Source of the DNA: Chloroflexota bacterium
GTDB lineage: Bacteria > Chloroflexota > Ktedonobacteria > Ktedonobacterales > Ktedonobacteraceae
Direction: 5' to 3'
Assembly: GCA_005879655.1 (NCBI GenBank)
Contig: VBJK01000150.1
Coordinates: 31,533 to 42,151, forward strand
DNA: 10,619 nucleotides
Positions 1 through 6,661 of the stretch are shown here, in pieces. Below the pieces are notes generated by a model. The model saw only the letters and a list, made by a program, of their open reading frames with translations, made no database searches and was not told where the DNA came from. Position 1 is the first letter of the stretch, and each line of letters opens with the position of its first letter. Position numbers and translations under genes: made by a program.

Positions 1-2
1 TC

Positions 3-3000
3 TGTCCCTGGATCAATACCTTGCGTCTGAGTGGTAGCGGGCTACTGGTCACGTATGGCGAACTGAATGCTCTGCCCGATTATGTAGCTACTCCTGGATC
101 TGTGGATACTATACCCAAAGGTGTTCTTCTGCCTATCCTACAGTTCATCCGGCAAGAGGGCTATATTCAGCTCAACAAGCTGCTCAATCGCACAGTGACC
201 GATGCCTTCCAATACGCTGTCTACTCTCCCAGCCAATGGTACACTGGGTTACTCAACAAGCTGCTGGAATCGCAAGCGCTGGATGATCTGACTCTGGGGC
301 TGGGCATTAAGGGCGTGGATCAATATAGTGGTCTGTTAGCTCGCAACGCCTGCCATTTCGCTCCGTATTCGTGGTATCGTTGGCAGTCATCCTACTTGAT
401 CGCGCGTGATCTAGCGCAACGTGCCCATGCTACCTCCGACCCTAATGAGCGTGCGAGCCTTACCTACCAGGCTTGGATCTACCACGGGTATGCGGATCAT
501 TTCTTGCAAGACTCATTTGCCGCCGGTCACTTGGTGAACAAGACCTTGATCATGCAGTGGTTTATCGAGTGGGCAGCGACGCAATCTCTCGTGCCAGTTG
601 CCGATTGGGATTTTGTCAAGAATATCACAACCTCTCTGCAACCAGGTTTGGCTGGGCGTAAACTCTACAATCCTAGCTACGACGGGTTATCCAATGATCC
701 TCAGACCTCCGAAGATCAGCCAACGTACGCCCAACGGCTACATACAACGGGCATCGTGCCGCTGGCGGGCAGTCTGGATACTGCGTATCAGGATTACCTG
801 ACGTTCCTGTCGAACCTGGTCACTCAATCGTCTTCGGCAGCGATACACGATTATTACAATAATAACTCGCTATGGGTGGGTTCGGTTCAACATCCAGAAG
901 CGTATGAAGTATGGGGCGACGATACCCTTTTGAGTGGGAGTAATGGGGGCAATGGCACTCAATTCACGAGCGAAGCGGCTCAACTCTCTCAGAAAAGTAT
1001 TCGTGATCTGCTGGCCACTGGGCAAACCGATGTGGCAACTGTGCAACTGCGCAACCGTTTCCCTACGACCGTGCGGAACAATACTAATCAAATGATCGGC
1101 TTGGAAGCATGGAATGATACGCAGAAGGATTTTTGCAAGTCGAACATCTTTCCAGGACTGCACGATATCATCGTGAGGATAGCCAGTCCCCGCATCTCCA
1201 ACGTGTCACAAGATCAAGATCTGACTGCCCGTTGGAGCGCCAGCCTGCCCGACTCTGGCTTCAATCTCACCAGCATTTTGAACTACAACAATCGCGTCTT
1301 CGCGGGCTGTAACGGCTATGTCTACGAACTCGCTCCCGGCAATGGTCGTGTTTTACAGAAATTGCTGGTGACAGGCTCCATCGGGACTGGCAATTATGAG
1401 ACGCGTCTTGCCACCAATGGTCAGACCCTTTTTGTCGGCGTTCATGGCTACGTGTATGGCATTGCCTTGAACGATTGGTCGCGTGTAGCGTGGGAGGCTA
1501 GTTTGCCCCGTGCGGGCTATACCATTGTCGATGTGTTAAGCTCTAATAATCGGCTCTTCGCCGCATCCAGCGGCTATGTGTATGAGCTTAATCCTGGGAA
1601 CGGTCAGGTCGTGCACAATCTGCTACTGGCAAGCATTTTCGGCTCCGGCGACTATACTTCGAGTTTAGCGACAGATGGCCAGTTGCTCTTCATCGGCACT
1701 CATGGCTATGTCTACAGCGTCAATCTCGGTAACTGGTCGGGTGCTGCTTGGAACGCGAGCTTGCCCAGTGCTGGGTACACCCTCGTCGATGTCTTGAGCT
1801 ATAACAACCGCCTTTTTGCAGGCTCGAATGGCTACCTGTACGAACTCCAGCCCAGCAATGGTCAGGTATTGCACAGCTTACTCGTGACTGACTCGCTGGG
1901 CGTAGGAGACTACACGACGCGGCTCGCTACGAACGGACAACTGCTCTTCGCCGGGGTACATGGCTACGTGTATGGTGTCAATCTAAGCAACTGGTCGGGC
2001 GTTGCGTGGAGCGCAGATCTGGCTGGTAATCGCTATACCAATGCCAATGTCGTGAGCTTCAATAATCAGCTCCTGGCCGGATCATATGGCTACATCTACC
2101 GCATCAACCCCACCAACGGACAGGTCATGCGCAGTGTGCTTCTTACTAGCCCTGTTGGTGCGGGCAACTATGAAACGCGCATTGTCACCAGTGATGGACA
2201 GGTCATGTTCGCTGGCGTTCATGGGTATGGGTATGCTGTTTCTCTGCAAGCACCCCCATCGCCTACAGCGGTGGATATCCCTGCTCCTACTAGCAGCTTG
2301 GCGAGTCTCGTCTTGGGTGGCAACTCGCCGCGCATCTACTACGTGGATGTGAGCGCTTCTATCCATGAACTGTGGTACAACAATGGCAATAATCTCTGGT
2401 ATAACAGGAGTGTGGCTGCTGAATGCAATGCCCCTCTTGCAGACGCCAATAGCCTGCCAAGTTGCTGCTTCGTCAATGGCAACTCACCACGCGTCTACTA
2501 CATAGGTATGGATAGCCACATTCATGAGCTATGGTACGAGAATGGAGGGAACCGCTGGTATACGCGAGACGTAGGTGCGGAGGGCAACGCCCCTGCTCCG
2601 TTGGCGGGGAGCGTCGTAAGCTCCTTCACTGTGAACGGCAACTCGCCCCGTGTCTACTATGCGGGTCTGGATGCTCATGTTCACGAACTGTGGTACGAGA
2701 ATGGCGGCAATCGCTGGTATACGCGAGATGTGAGTGCTGAGAGCGGTGCTCCTGGCGTCAGTGGCTCTCTGAGTTCGCTTGCTGTGAATGGCAACTCGCC
2801 GCGCATCTACTACCTGGGTTCAGATGACCACATTCACGAATTGTGGTACGACAATGGCCATAATCGCTGGTATACGCGAGATCTCACTGCTGAAAGTAGT
2901 GCTCTCAACGCCAGTGCCGAGAGTGCTATAACCTGTAGTGCTATCAATGGCAATTCGCCGCGCGTTTACCATACGACCTCCAATGGTCATGTCACTGAAC

Positions 3001-3383
3001 TATGGTATGAGAATGGCAGCAATCGCTGGTATGCCAGGGATGTGAGTGCTGAAAGTAATGCACCGGCCATTGCCAGCAACGCTTCTCTGAGCTGCGGTCT
3101 TGTGAACGGCAACTCGCCGCGTGTCTACTACCTGGGTTCAGATAGTCACATCCATGAGCTATGGTACGACAATGGGGGCAATCGCTGGTATACCAGGGAT
3201 GTGAGTGCTGAAAGTGGTCCTCCTGTTGCTGGCACAGGTAGCATTGTAAGTTCTCTGATCGTGAACGGCAACTCACCGCGCGTCTACCACCTGGGTGGAG
3301 ATAGCCACGTCCATGAGCTATGGTACGACAATGGGCATAATACGTGGCATAACAGGGATTTGACGGGGTCACAGCTCGCTTAA
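3..3383 (+). CDS. Zn-phospholipase-C-like / beta-propeller / fucolectin-like mosaic protein (5' partial)
   Basis: This protein probably hydrolyses a phosphoester (phospholipid-like) substrate and binds glycans; both roles are inferred from its domains. The reading frame is open from base 3, and the first possible start (TTG at 21) has no Shine-Dalgarno, so the true start and any signal peptide lie upstream. Numbering from TTG 21, residues about 8-250 are helical and carry an NACHF motif (H112) and HFLQDSFAAGH (H160, D164, H170; also H155). The H-x3-D-x5-H spacing equals the zinc-binding signature of the PF00882 phospholipase C-like family. Residues about 400-743 are four 84-87-residue repeats, and residues 762-1120 are seven 51-53-residue lectin-like repeats. 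The gene ends at TAA 3381-3383, followed by a long hairpin. It is not obviously linked to the downstream genes. The N-terminal domain call is moderately sure and the substrate is unknown. Confidence 0.72.
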   Translation, partial: CPWINTLRLSGSGLLVTYGELNALPDYVATPGSVDTIPKGVLLPILQFIRQEGYIQLNKLLNRTVTDAFQYAVYSPSQWYTGLLNKLLESQALDDLTLGLGIKGVDQYSGLLARNACHFAPYSWYRWQSSYLIARDLAQRAHATSDPNERASLTYQAWIYHGYADHFLQDSFAAGHLVNKTLIMQWFIEWAATQSLVPVADWDFVKNITTSLQPGLAGRKLYNPSYDGLSNDPQTSEDQPTYAQRLHTTGIVPLAGSLDTAYQDYLTFLSNLVTQSSSAAIHDYYNNNSLWVGSVQHPEAYEVWGDDTLLSGSNGGNGTQFTSEAAQLSQKSIRDLLATGQTDVATVQLRNRFPTTVRNNTNQMIGLEAWNDTQKDFCKSNIFPGLHDIIVRIASPRISNVSQDQDLTARWSASLPDSGFNLTSILNYNNRVFAGCNGYVYELAPGNGRVLQKLLVTGSIGTGNYETRLATNGQTLFVGVHGYVYGIALNDWSRVAWEASLPRAGYTIVDVLSSNNRLFAASSGYVYELNPGNGQVVHNLLLASIFGSGDYTSSLATDGQLLFIGTHGYVYSVNLGNWSGAAWNASLPSAGYTLVDVLSYNNRLFAGSNGYLYELQPSNGQVLHSLLVTDSLGVGDYTTRLATNGQLLFAGVHGYVYGVNLSNWSGVAWSADLAGNRYTNANVVSFNNQLLAGSYGYIYRINPTNGQVMRSVLLTSPVGAGNYETRIVTSDGQVMFAGVHGYGYAVSLQAPPSPTAVDIPAPTSSLASLVLGGNSPRIYYVDVSASIHELWYNNGNNLWYNRSVAAECNAPLADANSLPSCCFVNGNSPRVYYIGMDSHIHELWYENGGNRWYTRDVGAEGNAPAPLAGSVVSSFTVNGNSPRVYYAGLDAHVHELWYENGGNRWYTRDVSAESGAPGVSGSLSSLAVNGNSPRIYYLGSDDHIHELWYDNGHNRWYTRDLTAESSALNASAESAITCSAINGNSPRVYHTTSNGHVTELWYENGSNRWYARDVSAESNAPAIASNASLSCGLVNGNSPRVYYLGSDSHIHELWYDNGGNRWYTRDVSAESGPPVAGTGSIVSSLIVNGNSPRVYHLGGDSHVHELWYDNGHNTWHNRDLTGSQLA
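1218..2250 (+). repeat. Four double-blade beta-propeller repeats
   Basis: Inside the large protein, residues about 400-743 hold four repeats of 84-87 residues. Each repeat has two similar halves. The first follows the pattern W-x-A-x-L ... NNRLFAGSNGYVYEL-x-P-x-NGQV; the second follows GNYETRLATNGQ-x-LF-x-G-x-HGYVYG-x-x-L-x-NWS. The paired Gly-Tyr-x-Tyr strands suggest PQQ/WD-like blades, so four repeats would give an eight-bladed propeller. The NWSG segment links successive repeats. The fourth repeat is the most diverged and loses the NWS linker, which fits the end of the domain. Blade number is inferred from repeat count, not from structure. Confidence 0.65.
2304..3380 (+). repeat. Seven AAL/fucolectin-like blades
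   Basis: The C-terminal 359 residues of the large protein hold seven repeats of 51-53 residues (153-159 bases). The consensus is NGNSPRVYY-x7-HIHELWY-x-NG-x-NRWYTRD-x-SAE. In all seven, the Arg of SPR and the Glu of ELW lie exactly 12 residues apart. From memory this matches the Arg/Glu pair (Arg24, Glu36) that contacts fucose in the Aleuria aurantia lectin family (PF07938), and the conserved Trp/Tyr could form the aromatic wall. The known family folds as a six-bladed propeller, whereas seven full units are visible here. The last unit ends only a few residues before the stop. Fucose specificity is inference; any sialidase-like or other sugar-binding propeller is an alternative. Confidence 0.65.
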
Positions 3384-3398
3384 TGGCGATCCCTACCT

Positions 3399-3468
3399 TG
3401 TAGCTGCACAATTCATTGCGTTTGTTTTCTTAGAAGATGAATCTTATGCGATGAATTGTGCGGCTGTA
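3399..3468 (+). terminator. Long 3' hairpin behind the lectin-like gene
   Basis: Bases 3399-3421 pair with 3446-3468 over 23 consecutive positions, with a 24-base loop. All five non-Watson-Crick pairs (3400/3467, 3401/3466, 3405/3462, 3417/3450, 3420/3447) are U-G wobbles if the + strand is transcribed; on the - strand they would be A-C mismatches. This bias favours an RNA structure made from the + strand, just 15 bases after the large gene's stop. There is no strong T-tract behind it, so it may be a 3'-end-protecting or Rho-assisted hairpin, or a dispersed palindromic element, rather than a classic intrinsic terminator. Confidence 0.5.
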
Positions 3469-3489
3469 TGTCGTGTTTGGGTTTATATC

Positions 3490-3570
3490 CTAATCCTTGA
3501 GTGCTATAGTCAGCTGATTGACCTCGGCCTCGAAACGTTGTATTTGTGAAGTTACTTCATTCATCGCCAT
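3490..3570 (-). CDS. Possible 26-residue small protein, coiled-coil-like
   Basis: On the - strand, ATG at 3568-3570 opens 26 codons ending in TAG (3490-3492): MAMNEVTSQIQRFEAEVNQL followed by TIALKD. An AGAGGAG Shine-Dalgarno lies 3-4 bases before ATG. A second ATG (codon 3) would have roughly 10-base spacing, which is closer to optimal. The V-x2-I-x2-F-x3-V-x2-L pattern looks amphipathic, like the start of a coiled coil. A promoter-like TTGACA/TCTGAT pair lies about 90 bases upstream. It may be a real small protein, a leader peptide, or the surviving 5' end of a lost longer gene; the frame after TAG does not continue the heptad pattern. No family is recognised. Confidence 0.35.
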   Translation of the reverse strand: MAMNEVTSQIQRFEAEVNQLTIALKD

Positions 3571-3605
3571 TACTCCTCTTTTCCTTCTCGCTACTCAAGC
3601 TTTCA

Positions 3606-3633
3606 TGTCTTCTTTACAATAGACACAATAGAT
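3606..3633. promoter_or_regulatory. Candidate operator: inverted and tandem repeats
   Basis: TGTCT (3606-3610) and AGACA (3621-3625) form an inverted repeat with a 10-base spacer that covers the candidate -35 box of the regulator gene. Overlapping it, ACAATAGAC (3616-3624) and ACAATAGAT (3625-3633) are tandem 9-base copies with one difference. Such short dyads over the promoter are what a small XRE/Cro or C-protein dimer would bind to control its own gene. The assignment rests only on position and symmetry. Confidence 0.3.
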
Positions 3634-3643
3634 AGGGTATAAA
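3613..3643 (+). promoter_or_regulatory. Candidate promoter for the xre-RM unit
   Basis: TTTACA (3613-3618) and TATAAA (3638-3643) resemble sigma-70-type -35 and -10 boxes, each one base from consensus. The 19-base spacer is longer than the preferred 17, so the promoter would be weak or need an activator, as is common for controller-regulated restriction-modification genes. A transcript would start near 3650, leaving a leader of about 65 bases before the regulator. Confidence 0.4.
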
Positions 3644-3658
3644 ACTTACCTATTTAAT

Positions 3659-3688
3659 ATCAGATAATTTTTAGCCCCCTTTTGTCAA
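3659..3688 (-). promoter_or_regulatory. Candidate - strand promoter facing the small ORF
   Basis: Read on the - strand, a perfect TTGACA lies at 3683-3688 and, after 18 bases, TCTGAT (4 of 6 consensus) at 3659-3664. A transcript would start near 3652 and run through the small ORF at 3570-3490. It overlaps head-on with the + strand promoter candidate, so the two could compete or be controlled together by the XRE protein. Confidence 0.35.
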
Positions 3689-3693
3689 GTGGT

Positions 3694-3718
3694 AGGTGAA
3701 GTTAGAATGGCAAGATGA
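3694..3718 (+). promoter_or_regulatory. Shine-Dalgarno plus three-codon upstream ORF overlapping the xre start
   Basis: AGGTGA (3694-3699) stands 7 bases before ATG 3707, which is ideal spacing, but this ATG opens only ATG GCA AGA TGA (Met-Ala-Arg-stop). The stop TGA at 3716-3718 overlaps the regulator's ATG at 3715-3717 as ATGA. Relative to the regulator start the same Shine-Dalgarno is 15 bases away, which is too far to be efficient. Ribosomes may therefore initiate on the mini-ORF and re-start on the regulator. Chance is possible for so short a frame. Confidence 0.4.
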
Positions 3719-3969
3719 TCAGGTTGAAGGTCAAAGAAATAGCAGAGCGGAAGCACATCAGTATGGGAAAGCTATCAAGAATTGCTGATGTCTCACTCAC
3801 TACCATAAAAAAGATGTATCGCGATCCTTATTACAGCATAACTACTTATACACTGGATAAGTTTGCACGTGCTCTCAATGTATCATCTTGTGATCTTATC
3901 GAGTATGACCCTCGTGAGAGGGAGCAATTATCGCATCACTCGTTTCAGCCCAAAGAGAAACAGTTATAG
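3715..3969 (+). CDS. XRE/Cro-type HTH regulator, probable RM controller
   Basis: This is a small cytoplasmic DNA-binding protein of 84 residues. Residues 1-67 form a Cro/C1-type helix-turn-helix of the YozG-like (HTH_26) kind. Helix 1 is KVKEIAERKH, helix 2 SMGKLSRIADV and the recognition helix SLTTIKKMYRD, followed by TLDKFARALNVSSCDLIEYD, which closes the domain. The tail is short and charged. ATG 3715 is chosen because the frame meets a stop (TAG 3703-3705) just upstream; its Shine-Dalgarno is poorly spaced (see the mini-ORF). The gene lies 11 bases before the restriction-modification gene in the same direction. This fits a controller (C-protein-like) or repressor that delays nuclease synthesis until DNA is methylated. 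That role is inferred from context; the HTH assignment is firm. Confidence 0.85.
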   Translation: MIRLKVKEIAERKHISMGKLSRIADVSLTTIKKMYRDPYYSITTYTLDKFARALNVSSCDLIEYDPREREQLSHHSFQPKEKQL

Positions 3970-3980
3970 TATTTTGTGAG

Positions 3981-6647
3981 ATGAGCGTGACAAGGAACAA
4001 ACAAGATGCCGCATTTGCCGAGATCGCTAAAGAAATTCGTGATATGATTTATCAGCTCAATGATCATGCGCGTGCCAGCACACAGACACCAACGAATGCA
4101 GCGAAGAAACAACAACGTCATAGCGGAAAAAGGAGCGTAGAGAGTCTCACTATGGTTCCATCAGAAAGCCCAAAAAACCTGGCCACCTCATCAGTATCTT
4201 TAAGCGCTATTGCACTCAAAAAGATCATAGACCGCTACTATAGAGAGTTACATGAGTATCAAGGCAAGGCCGACTATGAGCTGGCGCGCATGGTCAAATG
4301 GACCTTGATCCCAGAGCAGACAATCGAAGGAGGTCTTCGTCCTGATGGCGTGCTACGTGATGCCTTTGATTTGCGACGTGGCTATTGGGAGGCAAAGGGG
4401 CCGAAGAGTGATCTCGCTAAGGAAATTGCTAGGAAAAAAGCCGATGGCTACCCCCTAGTCAACACCATATTTGAGAATACCAAGAAGGCTATCCTCTACC
4501 AGAACAAGCAGCCGTACGCGGTTGAGTTCGATCTGAGTAAACCAAAAGATGTTTCTGATCTGCTCCAACTCTTCTTTCACTACACCGAGCCGGACATCGA
4601 GCATTTTGAAAACTCTTTGCAGGAGTTTAAAGAGCGCATCCCAGAACATGCGCAGGCACTCCTGAAGATCATCGCAGGCGAGCATAAACTGAACAAAAAA
4701 TTCATTGCCGCATTTCAACAATTCACCGAGCTATGCCAGGCGTCACTTGATCCAAAGATCAACGCCGCTACCATCAACGAGATGCTTGTGCAGCACCTGT
4801 TAACCGAACGCCTCTTCCGTACCGTCTTTGACAATCCAGACTTCGTGAGCCGTAACGTCATCGCCAGCGAGATTGAAAAGGTTATTCAGGCCCTTACCCG
4901 CCGCTCATTCAACCGAGCAAACTTTTTTAAAGAGCTGGACCGTTTCTACTTCTCCATCGAAGCTGCCGCCAAGCACATTGAGAGCTGGTCCGAGCGACAA
5001 CATTTCCTGAATGTGGTCTACGAGCGCTTTTTCCAAGGCTTTGCCGTCAAGCAAGCCGATACCCACGGCATCGTCTACACGCCGCAAGAGATTGTAGATT
5101 TCATGTGTGAGAGCGTCAATGAAGTGCTCAAAAAAGAGTTCGGTACCTCTATTGATGAACCAGGTGTACAGATCCTCGATCCTGCTACTGGTACAGGCAG
5201 CTTTATCGTTAACCTGGTTCACCACCATATCAAGGGTCATAAACTGAAGTACAAATACCAGCATGACCTCTTCTGCAACGAAATTATGCTGCTGCCATAC
5301 TACATCGCCTCACTTAATATTGAGCACGAGTATTATGTCAAGATGGGGGAATATGAGCCGTTTGAAGGCATCTGTTTTGCTGACACGCTGGAGCTTGCCG
5401 AAGGTCAGCAACTCTCTTTATTTGTGGAAGAGAATACGGAACGGGTGAAGCGTGAAAAAGAGGCTCAGATTATGGTAGTGATTGGCAATCCTCCTTATAA
5501 TGTTGGGCAGATAAATGAAAACGATAATAACAAAAACCGCGGCTATAAAGTACTTGATGATCATATCAATAAAACATATGTGAAAGATTCCCATGCGACC
5601 AATAAAAACAAGCTCTATGACGCTTATGTCAGATTCTTTCGCTGGGCTACTGATCGGCTTGGGGACCGGGATGGCATTATTTGCTTTGTGAGTAATAATT
5701 CGTTTCTAGATCAGATTGCTTTCGATGGCATGCGTATGCATCTGCTTCAGGATTTTACCCAGATCTACCATCTAGACCTGCATGGTAATGTTCGTAAGAA
5801 TCCCAAACTCTCTGGGACAACTCATAATATTTTTGGTATCCAAGTAGGTGTAGGTATAACTCTAGCAGTGAGGAATAGCAAGCTACCAGAGAAAAAACTT
5901 TACTATTACCGTGTACCGGAATATTGGACTAGAGCGGATAAGTTAGCATTCCTGGCCAAGAAAGAGAGTATGAAGCGTATTGAATGGGTGCAATTGCAGC
6001 CTGATAAACGACAGACTTGGATCACCGAGGGCTTGAAGCCTGAGTTTGAGACATACTTACCACTGGGCAGCAAAGAGGCAAGGGCTGTACGCCATGGAGC
6101 TACAACAGAACAGAAAGTTACGACTCTTTTCAAAACCTATTCACTTGGACCACGTACGAACCGCGATGATTGGGTATACAACTTTAGTAGGGATGCTCTG
6201 ATCCAAACAGTCAAACGTTTTGTAGAGATTTATAATACTGAGGTTGATCGCTGGCGACGACGTGGCAGTGATGATACTACCGTAGATGATTTTGTGACTT
6301 ATGATGATACAAAAATTAACTGGCGTGTCGAGAAGATGAAGCTGACTCCTGATAAGACTGCCGTGATTGTTAATGAGAGTCTCACGCTGGCAGGTATCCC
6401 GCAAGAGTGTTTTGCGTATCGCTTAGGGAACCGTTCAGCGCTTGAATGGGTCATCGACCAATATCAGGTGAGCAAGGATCAGCGCAGTGGTCTTGAGAGT
6501 GATCCTAATCGCTTGGATGATGAGCAGTATATTGTGCGCCTTGTTGAGAAAGTGATCACGGTGAGTGTTGAGACCGTCAAGCTGGTCGATGCCTTGGCTC
6601 AGACTGTCACCATTGAGGATTGGGCAGGGGAAGGCGGCAGTGTTTGA
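3981..6647 (+). CDS. Single-chain restriction-modification enzyme, type ISP-like, without helicase
   Basis: This 888-residue enzyme is predicted to methylate adenine N6 at a specific site, using S-adenosylmethionine, and to cut unmodified DNA. Residues 1-75 are a polar leader. Residues about 76-200 hold a PD-(D/E)XK nuclease: D122 in LRPDGVLRD and E137-A-K139 in GYWEAKG. Residues about 200-350 are a helical connector. The methylase follows, with motif I DPATGTGSF (400-408) and catalytic NPPY (503-506). Behind NPPY come NENDNNKN and ATNKNKLYDAYVRFFRWATDRL, the typical type ISP signature. Residues about 690-888, including VYNFSRDALIQTV, resemble the ISP C-terminal specificity domain. No Walker A or DEAD/DEAH box is seen, and the length is far below that of LlaBIII-like ISP enzymes (about 1,580) but close to MmeI-like type IIL enzymes. 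The Shine-Dalgarno is weak, so translation may be coupled to the regulator. Confidence 0.85.
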   Translation: MSVTRNKQDAAFAEIAKEIRDMIYQLNDHARASTQTPTNAAKKQQRHSGKRSVESLTMVPSESPKNLATSSVSLSAIALKKIIDRYYRELHEYQGKADYELARMVKWTLIPEQTIEGGLRPDGVLRDAFDLRRGYWEAKGPKSDLAKEIARKKADGYPLVNTIFENTKKAILYQNKQPYAVEFDLSKPKDVSDLLQLFFHYTEPDIEHFENSLQEFKERIPEHAQALLKIIAGEHKLNKKFIAAFQQFTELCQASLDPKINAATINEMLVQHLLTERLFRTVFDNPDFVSRNVIASEIEKVIQALTRRSFNRANFFKELDRFYFSIEAAAKHIESWSERQHFLNVVYERFFQGFAVKQADTHGIVYTPQEIVDFMCESVNEVLKKEFGTSIDEPGVQILDPATGTGSFIVNLVHHHIKGHKLKYKYQHDLFCNEIMLLPYYIASLNIEHEYYVKMGEYEPFEGICFADTLELAEGQQLSLFVEENTERVKREKEAQIMVVIGNPPYNVGQINENDNNKNRGYKVLDDHINKTYVKDSHATNKNKLYDAYVRFFRWATDRLGDRDGIICFVSNNSFLDQIAFDGMRMHLLQDFTQIYHLDLHGNVRKNPKLSGTTHNIFGIQVGVGITLAVRNSKLPEKKLYYYRVPEYWTRADKLAFLAKKESMKRIEWVQLQPDKRQTWITEGLKPEFETYLPLGSKEARAVRHGATTEQKVTTLFKTYSLGPRTNRDDWVYNFSRDALIQTVKRFVEIYNTEVDRWRRRGSDDTTVDDFVTYDDTKINWRVEKMKLTPDKTAVIVNESLTLAGIPQECFAYRLGNRSALEWVIDQYQVSKDQRSGLESDPNRLDDEQYIVRLVEKVITVSVETVKLVDALAQTVTIEDWAGEGGSV

Positions 6648-6661
6648 GTTAGAGTGCTCTT
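6648..6661. other. Convergent 14-base gap between RM gene and GH127 gene
   Basis: The stops of the two convergent genes (TGA 6645-6647 and, on the - strand, TGA 6664-6662) are only 14 bases apart. The only dyad is AGAG-TG-CTCT (6652-6661), with four base pairs and no T-tract, too small to call a terminator. Transcripts from both sides probably overlap. Confidence 0.6.

Larger units (their letters stand above)
3384..3714. other. AT-rich intergenic region with hairpin, small ORF and divergent promoters
   Basis: This 331-base stretch separates the large lectin-like protein from the regulator gene. Its left part holds a long hairpin. The middle holds a possible 26-codon ORF on the - strand with a good ribosome binding site. 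The right part (about 3600-3690) is clearly AT-rich and holds facing promoter-like elements plus short direct and inverted repeats. No tRNA, transposon end or CRISPR repeat was seen. The change in base composition towards the regulator fits a transferred restriction-modification cassette whose left boundary lies in this stretch, but no target-site duplication was found. Confidence 0.6.

Noticed and set aside
21..23. TTG as the start of the large phospholipase/lectin gene
   Set aside because: The frame is open back to base 3, no Shine-Dalgarno is present, and the following residues already look like the inside of a domain.
2082..2366. Overlapping open frames on both strands inside the propeller/lectin junction
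   Set aside because: They lie wholly inside a well supported coding region and show compositions typical of shadow frames.
2304..3380. Regular 153-159-base repeats as a CRISPR-like or satellite array
   Set aside because: The repeats are in frame, keep amino-acid rather than base identity, and encode propeller blades.
2992..3411. 139-codon - strand open frame ending near the large gene's 3' end
   Set aside because: It is the antisense shadow of the lectin repeats (repeated HCRTIAHG-like units) and has no family signature.
3490..3510. CIRCE-like heat-shock operator suggested by GAGTGCTAT
   Set aside because: Only one half-site is present; the matching inverted half at the required spacing is absent.
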